This document shows, piece by piece, positions 1-6,511 of a stretch of DNA of 36,825 nt. The position numbers were made by a program, and so were the translations under genes. The notes beneath the pieces are model-generated. The model made no database searches. It was not told the origin of the DNA and was given only the letters and a program-made list of their open reading frames with translations. The stretch is from DATLFI01 sp035524895 (GTDB taxonomy: Bacteria > Acidobacteriota > Thermoanaerobaculia > Multivoradales > Multivoraceae), in NCBI GenBank assembly GCA_035524895.1, contig DATLFI010000114.1, positions 1-36,825 of the forward strand. The letters are read 5' to 3'. Position 1 is the stretch's first letter; each line of letters starts with the position of its first letter.

Positions 1-8
1 TGGCGGGA

Positions 9-36
9 TTGTTCCGCACCGATCTCCCGTTACACT
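9..36 (+). promoter_or_regulatory. Weak sigma70-like promoter candidate for the first gene
   Basis: TTGTTC at 9-14 and TACACT at 31-36 are separated by 16 bp and lie about 70 bp before the ATG at 108. The boxes match the consensus at 3/6 and 4/6 positions, so this is only a candidate. A small hairpin (agaccg 72-77 with cggtct 83-88) lies in the predicted leader. Confidence 0.25.
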
Positions 37-107
37 CCTCGTAGGTCCGCGAGCCCGTGCGCAAGCGAGAAAGACCGCCGCCCGGTCTCGCAGTCGGGGA
101 GAGTCTC

Positions 108-1007
108 ATGGCGTACGCTGCGTTGGTGCCTGCTGCCCGGCTGTTTCTCCGATCGCCGCTGCGGCGGCGCGTTGCGACAGCTTGCGCGCTCGCTGTCTTG
201 GTGGTGCTCGCCGGCGCCAGTGCGCTGAGCGCCGACGACGTGCATCTCTACAACGGCAGGGTGTTCGAGGACGTGGTCGCCGAGGTGACCGACACCCACG
301 TCATCGTGGAGCTCGCGATCGGGCGTCTCCGGTTCCCGGTCGACCAGGTGCGCGAGGTGGTGCGCTCCGAGACTCCCCTCGCCGACTTTCACGACCGGCG
401 CCAGGCGCTGCTCCACGATCCCGCGAGCGCCGCCGCGAGCTGGGTTGATCTCGCGGCCTGGGCGCGCTCGCGCGGGCTCGAGCGCGCGTGGCGGGAGACT
501 GCTCTCTTGGCGGCACGCCTGGACCCGGCAGCCCCTGGCCTCGAGCCGCTGATGCTGGAGCTGGGCTGCGAACGTGACGAGGCCATCGGCTGGATGCCGC
601 GCGCCGAGGTCATGCGCCGGCGCGGCCTGGTCGAGTACCGGGGCTCGTGGCTCCCGCCGGAGCGCGTCGCGGAGCTCCGCCGCGCCGAGCGCGAGGCGGC
701 GGCGACGACTGCCGAAGCGGATCGCGTCGCGGCCGGGCTGCGGTCTCGCCGGGGAGCGAGCGACAACGAGGTCGCGCTGGCGTCGATCGAGCTCGCGCGC
801 GAGGCGCTGCGCGCCGACCGCGACGCGGCGGCGCCGCCTCGAGGCGTGCCGCTCGGTCAGGCGATCTTCGTGGGTGGCTGGCCGTGGCTCGTCGGCGGCG
901 TCGCACCCGCCACCCCCGAGGCCCGCGAGGCCTGGGACGCCCTCGCCGTGCGCCAGCCCGGGAGTATCATTCCCCTCGAGGCGTTCCAGCGTCGCCTCGA
1001 TCGTTGA
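108..1007 (+). CDS. Secreted protein of unknown function
   Basis: I do not recognise a named family. The protein is 299 residues. An arginine-rich N-terminus (LRSPLRRRVATACALAVLVV) and a hydrophobic stretch ending near ASALSADD look like a Sec signal peptide or anchor. The next ~60 residues (HLYNGRVFEDVVAEVTDTHV..., then FPVDQVREVV) resemble a small Sm-like beta-barrel of the type found at the N-terminus of exported planctomycete and acidobacterial proteins. The rest is helical and Arg/Glu/Ala-rich, with EYRGSWLPPERVAELR in the middle. The ATG at 108 is preferred to the GTG at 57 because GGGGAG (about 96-102) is correctly spaced before it and the signal peptide then sits at the terminus. It stands alone before the kaiC-like gene, with a 155-bp gap. 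Confidence 0.7.
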   Translation: MAYAALVPAARLFLRSPLRRRVATACALAVLVVLAGASALSADDVHLYNGRVFEDVVAEVTDTHVIVELAIGRLRFPVDQVREVVRSETPLADFHDRRQALLHDPASAAASWVDLAAWARSRGLERAWRETALLAARLDPAAPGLEPLMLELGCERDEAIGWMPRAEVMRRRGLVEYRGSWLPPERVAELRRAEREAAATTAEADRVAAGLRSRRGASDNEVALASIELAREALRADRDAAAPPRGVPLGQAIFVGGWPWLVGGVAPATPEAREAWDALAVRQPGSIIPLEAFQRRLDR

Positions 1008-1074
1008 GCGAGCTCGCGCCGCTCTCGACGCGAATCCCTGCCCCGCTGCGTCCACGGGAGGGTGTTCTCCGGCT

Positions 1075-1090
1075 TGGCACGCGCCGTGCT
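1075..1090 (+). promoter_or_regulatory. Sigma-54-type promoter candidate before the kaiC-like gene
   Basis: TGGCACG-cgcc-GTGCT matches the sigma-54 consensus TGGCACG-N4-TTGCW at 11 of 12 fixed positions. GG is at 1076-1077 and GC at 1088-1089, with exactly 10 nt between them. Transcription would start near 1100, giving a leader of about 60 nt. No enhancer-binding protein gene is in the window. Confidence 0.42.
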
Positions 1091-1112
1091 TTCACGACCC
1101 TCTGCTAGATCT

Positions 1113-1146
1113 CTGGCGGATACTCAGACGGAAGATCCGCTGCCAG
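1113..1146 (+). other. Leader hairpin just upstream of the kaiC-like Shine-Dalgarno
   Basis: ctggc-ggat (1113-1121) pairs with atcc-[gct]-gccag (1135-1146), giving nine base pairs with a 3-nt bulge and a 13-nt loop. It ends 4 nt before the GAGGA Shine-Dalgarno at 1151. It could modulate translation, but no U-tract follows, so it is not a typical terminator. Confidence 0.35.
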
Positions 1147-1162
1147 GCACGAGGATTGTCCC

Positions 1163-2653
1163 GTGACTTCGACGAACCTGCATCCGACGGCAGGAAAAGA
1201 ACTTCCAGCCGATACCAAGGCGGGAAGTGGAGTCTCCGGACTGGACGAGGTGCTCGCCGGCGGCTTTCCTCGGCGCCGGCTCTTCCTCGTCGAAGGTGCA
1301 CCGGGCACGGGCAAAACGACCCTCGCGATGCAATTTCTACGCGAGGGCGCGCGCCAGGGTGAGCGCGTGCTCTACGTGACCCTCTCGGAGTCCGAGGAGG
1401 AGCTGCGGGCGTCCGCCGCGTCGCACGGCTGGTCGCTCGACGGTGTCGAGTTCCGCGAGCTAGCTCCGTCCGAGCAGAGCCTGCTACCCGACGAGCAGTA
1501 CACGTTGTTCCACCCCTCCGAGATCGAGCTGAGCGAGACCACGAAGCTGATCCTCGCCGAGGCGGAGAGGCTGCAGCCGGAGCGTGTGGTGTTCGATTCT
1601 ATGGCTGAGCTGCGACTGTTGGCCGGCAGCGCGCTCCGTTACCGCCGCCAGATCCTGGTCCTCAAACACTTCTTCGCCGGACGGAGCACGGTGCTGCTGC
1701 TCGATGACCTGGCTGCCGCCACCGACTCGCAGCACACCCAGACCATCGCCCACGGCATCGTGTGCTTGGAGCAGCTCGTGCCCGAATACGGCCCGCATCG
1801 CCGTCGGCTGCGGGTGACCAAGCTGCGGGGCGTCCAGTTCTCCGGCGGAAACCACGACTTCGTGATCGGCCGCGGCGGTCTCGAGGTCTACCCTCGTCTC
1901 GACGCGCCCAAGCAGCGCTCCGCGGTGGTGCGAGAGCTGCTCTCGAGCGGCATCACCGAGCTCGACGAGCTGCTCGGCGGTGGCGTCGAGCGCGGCACCA
2001 GCACGCTGCTCATCGGCGCCGCCGGCACCGGCAAGTCGACCCTCGCGACCCACCTGGTGGTGTCTGCGGCGGCGCGCGGCGAACGCGCGGCTTGCTTCAT
2101 CTTCGACGAGAGCCTGACGACCCTGGTGGCCCGCAGCGCCGCCCTGGGGGCGGACCTGCGGCCGCACCTCGAGGCCGGTCGGGTGTCGGTGCGCCAAGTC
2201 GACCCCGCGGAGCTCTCCCCGGGCGGCCTTTCGCACGCCATCCGCACCAGCGTCGAGTGCGATGGCGTCTCGGTCGTCGTGATCGACAGCCTGAACGGCT
2301 ATCTGAACGCGATGCCCGGCGAGCGCTTCCTCACGATTCAGCTCCACCAACTCCTCTCCTACCTCGCCGACCGTGGCGTCGTCACGCTGCTCGTGGCAGC
2401 GCAGGAAGGGTTGGTGGGCAGCCAGCTCATCTCCCCCGTCGACGCGAGCTACCTGGCCGACACGGTCATCCTGCTGCGCTACTTCGAAGCGCGCGGTGAG
2501 GTGCGACAGGCGATCTCGGTGCTCAAGAAGCGCGCCGGCCCGCACGAACGGACGATCCGCGAGATCCGCATGCACGACGGTCGTGTCAGCCTCAGCCCGC
2601 CGTTGTGCGAGTTCCGAGGTGTCCTCACCGGTGTCCCGCACCTTGAGTCCTGA
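1163..2653 (+). CDS. Two-domain KaiC-like (RAD55-type) ATPase
   Basis: A 496-residue protein with two tandem KaiC domains. The first Walker A is GAPGTGKTT (K51), with Walker B-like RVVFDSMAEL. The second Walker A is GAAGTGKST (K291), with Walker B VVVIDSLNGYL. The second domain keeps a DES motif after the P-loop where KaiC has its catalytic glutamates. In the CII region the KaiC autophosphorylation pair Ser431-Thr432 aligns with S429-Y430 (DASYLADTVILLRYF), so Ser is kept and Thr is Tyr. No kaiA or kaiB is visible, so this is the non-cyanobacterial KaiC-like class, probably an ATP-dependent switch or signalling protein, not a proven clock. The GTG start at 1163 has GAGGA at 1151-1155. The hybrid kinase downstream overlaps its 3' end, so the two are probably co-translated and act together. 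Confidence 0.9.
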   Translation: MTSTNLHPTAGKELPADTKAGSGVSGLDEVLAGGFPRRRLFLVEGAPGTGKTTLAMQFLREGARQGERVLYVTLSESEEELRASAASHGWSLDGVEFRELAPSEQSLLPDEQYTLFHPSEIELSETTKLILAEAERLQPERVVFDSMAELRLLAGSALRYRRQILVLKHFFAGRSTVLLLDDLAAATDSQHTQTIAHGIVCLEQLVPEYGPHRRRLRVTKLRGVQFSGGNHDFVIGRGGLEVYPRLDAPKQRSAVVRELLSSGITELDELLGGGVERGTSTLLIGAAGTGKSTLATHLVVSAAARGERAACFIFDESLTTLVARSAALGADLRPHLEAGRVSVRQVDPAELSPGGLSHAIRTSVECDGVSVVVIDSLNGYLNAMPGERFLTIQLHQLLSYLADRGVVTLLVAAQEGLVGSQLISPVDASYLADTVILLRYFEARGEVRQAISVLKKRAGPHERTIREIRMHDGRVSLSPPLCEFRGVLTGVPHLES

Positions 2654-4376
2654 CGTCGCACTCCTCGGCCGACGCTTTGCCGGCGGAATCGCGCCCGCGC
2701 GGTCGCGACTGCTGATGCCGGTTTCGACGTTCCCGCCCGCCGGCGAACCGGACCTTCCCAGCGTGGCGCCGCCGCCCGCCGGAGCTGCCTCGCCTGACGC
2801 CGAGCAGCTCGGCCAGCGAGTGCTGGTGCTGGCGCCGACCGGCCGCGATGGGGAGCTGGCGTGCTCGGTGCTCGGGCGTGCCGGCGTCGACTGTCTCCGC
2901 TGTGACGACCTCCGAGAGCTCTGCGCGAACCTCCAGGCGGGAGTAGGCGCGGCGCTGCTCTCGGAAGAGGCCTTCGCGCAGGTGGACCTCCAGCCGCTGG
3001 TCAATTGGCTGGGTCGTCAGGCGCCGTGGTCCGACCTGCCGATCCTAGTGCTCGCGACCAACCGCGCCGACTCGACGGCGGTGGCGCAGGCGATGGCGTC
3101 GTTCGGCAACGTCACCGTGCTGGAGCGGCCGCTCCGCGTCTCCGCTCTGGTCAGTGCGGTGCGCACCGCGCTGCGGGCCCGCGGGCGACAGTACGAGGCC
3201 CGCGAGCACCTGCACGAGCTCGAGCGGAGCGAGCGCGAGCTGCGCGAGGCCGATCGGCGCAAGGACGAGTTCCTGGCGATGCTCGCTCACGAGCTACGCA
3301 ATCCCCTGGCACCGATCCAGAACTCGCTGCACATCCTGCAGCTCAGCGAGCGCCACGACCCGGCGGCTGGCCGCGTGCTGCCGATGATGCAGCGGCAGTT
3401 GAACCACATCGTGCGATTGGTGGACGACCTGTTGGAGGTCTCGCGCATCACCCGCGGCAAGATCCAGCTCGTCAGCGGGAGGGTGGAGGTCGCGTCCGTC
3501 GTGCGCAGCGCGTTGGACACCAGCCGGCCGTGGATCGAGGCAGGCGAACACCACCTCGTGGTCGAGGTCCCCGACGAGCCGTTGGTGGTCGAGGGCGACG
3601 CCGTCCGCCTGGCCCAGGTCCTGTCGAACCTGCTCAACAACGCGGCGAAGTTCACCGAGGCGGGCGGCCACATCCGCCTCACGGTACAGCGTGATGGTGC
3701 CGAGGTCGAGATCGCGGTGGCGGACGACGGCCGCGGCATCCCGCGGCACATGCTCATGCGCGTGTTCGATCTATTCACGCAGGTGGAGGACGGCGTCGAT
3801 CCCGCCCAGCAGGGCCTCGGTATCGGGCTCACCCTCGTGCGCAGCTTGGTGGCCCTGCACGGAGGCAGCGTCGAGGCGGTGAGCGACGGCCACGGTCGCG
3901 GCACTGAGCTGCGGGTGCGCCTGCCGCTCCTGGAGAGCCAACGCCCGCGACCCGAGCGGCAGGATCGCGCGGACGCGGCGGGAAAGCTGCTGCACCGCAT
4001 CCTGGTGGTCGACGACAACCGCGATGCCGCGGACACCCTCGGCGTGCTGCTCGAGCTGTTGGGGGCGGAGGTACACGTGGTGTACAGCGGCCCCGAGGCG
4101 ATCGAGGCGCTGGGCGATCACCGGCCGACGGTGGTGCTGCTCGACATCGGCATGCCAGGCATGGACGGTCACGAGGTCGCGCGGAGGATCCGCCGCCAGC
4201 AGGAGCATCGTGGCGTCGCGCTGATCGCGCTCACCGGGTGGGGCCAGGAGGAGGATCGCCGGCGCTCCCAGCTCGCGGGCTTCGACCACCACCTGGTCAA
4301 GCCGGTCGACATCGCGGCGCTGCAATCTCTGCTCGAGGCGCTCGAGGAGCGGCCGCCGAGCGGCGGCGCGTCCTAG
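2631..4376 (+). CDS. Hybrid sensor histidine kinase with N-terminal receiver-like domain and C-terminal receiver
   Basis: Numbering is from GTG 2631 (581 aa). Residues ~55-185 look like a receiver-like domain (RVLVLAPTGRDGE..., ending ERPLRVSALV) without an obvious Asp phosphorylation pocket. A short coiled coil (EAREHLHELERSERELREA) follows, then HisKA with H220 in LAMLAHELRNPL. The HATPase domain has N-box LSNLLNNAAKF, G1 VADDGRGIP and G2 GLGIGLTLV. A true receiver is at the C-terminus (RILVVDDNRDAADTL, D505 in VLLDIGMPGMDG, Lys in HHLVKPVD). There are no membrane segments, so the kinase is cytoplasmic. GTG 2631 has GAGG at 2616 and overlaps the kaiC-like stop by 23 nt; ATG 2715 is an alternative start without a Shine-Dalgarno. 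KaiC-like and hybrid kinase pairs recur in soil bacteria, which suggests the ATPase supplies or controls the kinase input. Confidence 0.9.
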   Translation: MSRTLSPDVALLGRRFAGGIAPARSRLLMPVSTFPPAGEPDLPSVAPPPAGAASPDAEQLGQRVLVLAPTGRDGELACSVLGRAGVDCLRCDDLRELCANLQAGVGAALLSEEAFAQVDLQPLVNWLGRQAPWSDLPILVLATNRADSTAVAQAMASFGNVTVLERPLRVSALVSAVRTALRARGRQYEAREHLHELERSERELREADRRKDEFLAMLAHELRNPLAPIQNSLHILQLSERHDPAAGRVLPMMQRQLNHIVRLVDDLLEVSRITRGKIQLVSGRVEVASVVRSALDTSRPWIEAGEHHLVVEVPDEPLVVEGDAVRLAQVLSNLLNNAAKFTEAGGHIRLTVQRDGAEVEIAVADDGRGIPRHMLMRVFDLFTQVEDGVDPAQQGLGIGLTLVRSLVALHGGSVEAVSDGHGRGTELRVRLPLLESQRPRPERQDRADAAGKLLHRILVVDDNRDAADTLGVLLELLGAEVHVVYSGPEAIEALGDHRPTVVLLDIGMPGMDGHEVARRIRRQQEHRGVALIALTGWGQEEDRRRSQLAGFDHHLVKPVDIAALQSLLEALEERPPSGGAS

Positions 4377-4438
4377 GCCGATCGACTGCGAGGCGTGCCC
4401 CGTGGGCGCCGCTGCGGCGACCTCGCGGGCGTAGAGCG

Positions 4439-4451
4439 TAGACTGATACGG
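4439..4451 (+). promoter_or_regulatory. -10-like box 7 nt before the start codon (leaderless candidate)
   Basis: TAGACT (4439-4444) is followed by 7 nt and then the ATG at 4452. No Shine-Dalgarno is visible. The spacing would place the transcription start at or next to the ATG. The same hexamer precedes the manA-like gene at 19743-19748. Confidence 0.35.
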
Positions 4452-4934
4452 ATGAGCTCGAGAACACGCGGGCTGCACCGCGGTGCCGTCGCCCTGAGCG
4501 CCGTTGCCGTCTCCTCGTGCCTCAGCCTCGGGATCCCCCTCGGCGAGGCCGCTCGACCCACCGGCGCGCTCACCGTTCGCGGCGAGGCAATCGATGCCGT
4601 CGAGCCGATCGAGCTCCAGCCAAGCGCGTGCGTCTCGGGCGAGCACCGGCTCTTCCTCGGCGCCGACTTCGTCGACGAAGCACAGGGGCTGATCGCGCGC
4701 CTCGTCATCGACCCCCTCGGTGAGCCCACCCTGCGTGTGTTTCCCGCGGCCGAGCCGCTCCAGCGCGGCCTCGTGTTCGCGCGTTCCGAATGCGCTCGCT
4801 TCGAGTTGGAGCTCGAACGCACGGGTTGGCAGATCAACGAGATCTACGCGTTGCGTGTGCGGCTGGACGTGGAGTGTGGGGAAGGAGAGAGCGAGTCGGT
4901 CGTGGGGAGTGTGAGTGCGGAAGGCTGCCGATAG
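4452..4934 (+). CDS. Putative small lipoprotein, function unknown
   Basis: A 160-residue protein. The N-terminus MSSRTRGLHRGAVALSAVA ends in VSSC, which can be read as a lipobox with the lipidated Cys near position 23. The mature part has alternating hydrophobic residues typical of a small beta-sandwich (LTVRGEAIDAVEPIEL, RLFLGADFVDE, RLVIDPL) and two further cysteines (SACVSGE, SECARFE) that could pair. The ATG at 4452 is preferred to the upstream GTG at 4395 because the signal peptide then lies at the terminus. No family recognised. It follows the kinase by 75 bp on the same strand, but it has its own -10-like box, so co-transcription is uncertain. Confidence 0.65.
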   Translation: MSSRTRGLHRGAVALSAVAVSSCLSLGIPLGEAARPTGALTVRGEAIDAVEPIELQPSACVSGEHRLFLGADFVDEAQGLIARLVIDPLGEPTLRVFPAAEPLQRGLVFARSECARFELELERTGWQINEIYALRVRLDVECGEGESESVVGSVSAEGCR

Positions 4935-4955
4935 ATCGACTGGAGCACGGTTTTC

Positions 4956-6008
4956 GTGAAGACGATCGTCGCGCTCATGCACGGGGAGGGCGAGATCGAG
5001 ATCCTCGTGCCGATCTTGAAGGAGCTGCGAATGGAATATGGAGTGGTGATCGATGCTCCGCGCTCATGCGAAGATGCGATTTGCCGGGAGATCGGTGGGG
5101 CGCAGTCGTTGTGCGGTGGGCGAGATACTAAGGACCGGGATCGAAGGCTCGAACGGCAGCCAACGCTTTGCAGGCGGGTGGCCTCCTGCGAGCCGCAAGC
5201 CATCGTGTCGGGGTTGCATTCCAACGATCAGAAATTGATCTTCGATGACGCAACACTCAGGCCCAGATGTATCGGCTTGGTCGAGATGAGCCTCCCAAGT
5301 GCCAGGCACGAATTGGATCAGCCTGGTAGCAAGATTGGGGAGAATTGGGCGCGATGTGAGCGATTCTTGGTGCCGAGCGCTCTTGAGCCTGCCCTGAAGC
5401 GCAGGCTCAAATCGGAGGGCGCTGCACGGAAGCGCACTGTTCCCTATGGTGACCCGGTGCCCTGGAACAGGTGGGTCGAGAAAGGCGGGTTGCAGTGGCG
5501 AATCCAAGGGGATGGGCGTGGTCTTGAGAAAGAGTCTACTCAGTCGGTCGTCTTCTTTGGCCAGGCCCATTGCGGTAATGAAGCTGTCTTGAGTGGCATT
5601 GCGCGGCGCCTTTGCGGGAACGAGATCGTCCACGTCCGACATCCTCGTGATGACCCAGGCAAGCGCGGCAAGCCTCCGGAAAACTGCAGGGAAGTGCCCT
5701 CCGATGACTGGCCGACGAAGCTGCAGGTTGTTCGAGATGCCGGACTTGTGCTGACCGAGTATTCGAATGTCGGGTACAGCGTCGCACTGAGCGGCAGGCG
5801 AGTTCACTACCTATTTAAGGACCGACGGCCGGGACGGAGGCTGGTTCACCTGGCCCCGGTTCTCGGCCGTATCGGACGGCTACCGGTGTCGCATTCGCGG
5901 CCCGAGAGCATTGGCTGCTCGGAGTTGGACATGGCTAGAGTCACCCCGAGCTGGCCAGAACTACGAGTCGAACGGCTCGTAGAGGAGATCGAGAGTCTTC
6001 GGCGGTGA
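4956..6008 (+). CDS. Orphan protein, possibly GT-B-like (capsule or teichoic-type transferase-like), low GC
   Basis: A 350-residue cytoplasmic-looking protein with no signal peptide or membrane helix. The N-terminal half starts with a beta-alpha-beta pattern (MKTIVALMHGEGEIEILVPI) and contains a hinge-like SGLHSNDQKLIFDDA. The C-terminal half starts at QSVVFFGQAHCGNEAVL, contains IVHVRHPRDDPGKRG, and ends with LVLTEYSNVGYSVALSGRRV. This two-lobed layout, with an HPRD-type motif and a late 'which element was chosen' helix, recalls GT-B transferases such as polysialyl- or CDP-glycerol-transferases, but I cannot assign a family. Composition is unlike its neighbours: 30/60 G+C at 5221-5280 and 31/60 at 5521-5580, against 40/60 at 3601-3660. 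The GTG start at 4956 has GGAG at 4942-4945. Probably acquired by transfer. Confidence 0.6.
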   Translation: MKTIVALMHGEGEIEILVPILKELRMEYGVVIDAPRSCEDAICREIGGAQSLCGGRDTKDRDRRLERQPTLCRRVASCEPQAIVSGLHSNDQKLIFDDATLRPRCIGLVEMSLPSARHELDQPGSKIGENWARCERFLVPSALEPALKRRLKSEGAARKRTVPYGDPVPWNRWVEKGGLQWRIQGDGRGLEKESTQSVVFFGQAHCGNEAVLSGIARRLCGNEIVHVRHPRDDPGKRGKPPENCREVPSDDWPTKLQVVRDAGLVLTEYSNVGYSVALSGRRVHYLFKDRRPGRRLVHLAPVLGRIGRLPVSHSRPESIGCSELDMARVTPSWPELRVERLVEEIESLRR

Positions 6009-6511
6009 GTGCTTTCTCGGCAAGCCGGACAGCGGCTTCAAGGAGATGATGCCTTCTCTCGGCCGCGTTGCTCCGCGTCCGCCATGCCCCCTGGGAGGCG
6101 CGGGCCGCCCGGGCCGGGCAGCTCGGGAGGCCGCGCCCGAAGAGCCTCCGAAGATCGGGACGATCCGGCGCGGCCGGACGCGCAGGCGCGCGTTCATCCT
6201 CTGCAGGTCAGAAGGCGCGCGCCGGTGCCCGGCCGGGCGGACCCGCGCCTCCCGGGCTGGGGATGATGCCGGTGAGCGGCCTCCGGCGTGCCGTGCCCGG
6301 CGGATTCGTTGTCGTGGCAGTAGACCAGGAGGAGAAAGCTCACAAGGTTCGAGCTGTTCGAGCCAGGCAGCGCATGTCGAACCAGGAGGCGCCGCGCATA
6401 CAGGTGCGACGAATGGTGGCGGTCCCGGACACGGACGGTGTGCCTTGCGGGAGATCGCGCTGCGACGGCACGCGCGCGCTCGGCGCGCGCTTCCGGGACG
6501 GGGCCCTGCCG
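6009..6511. other. 503-bp gene-free region with a structured element
   Basis: This lies between two convergent genes. Open frames exist in both directions but are Arg/Pro-rich and lack any recognisable motif, so I do not call a gene. The left half is occupied by the inverted-repeat element at 6083-6265. The right half (6266-6511) holds only a short inverted repeat (gcgcgcg around 6472-6480 against cgcgcgc around 6483-6490) and no other signal I can name. Confidence 0.6.
6083..6265. repeat. Multi-branched inverted-repeat element (candidate structured RNA or MITE-like repeat)
   Basis: Long outer arms at 6090-6120 and 6226-6256 are near-perfect reverse complements with only single-base offsets and one G-T pair. 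The stem can be extended with cccc 6087-6090 against gggg 6259-6262, and cat 6083-6085 against atg 6263-6265. Three separate hairpins lie inside the arms: ggaggc 6126-6131 with gcctcc 6144-6149; tccggc 6164-6169 with gccgga 6173-6178 around a gcg loop; ggcgcgcg 6185-6192 with cgcgcgcc 6216-6223. The last is topped by a further stem (cctctg with cagaagg, one bulge). The result is a cloverleaf-like fold of about 180 nt. It could be a non-coding RNA, a strong bidirectional terminator, or a non-autonomous mobile repeat. No clear target-site duplication was found. Confidence 0.6.

Noticed and set aside
6083..6265. Retron or OMEGA-type guide RNA identity for the structured element
   Set aside because: No reverse transcriptase, IscB/TnpB or HNH nuclease gene is nearby, so there is no support for these specific identities.
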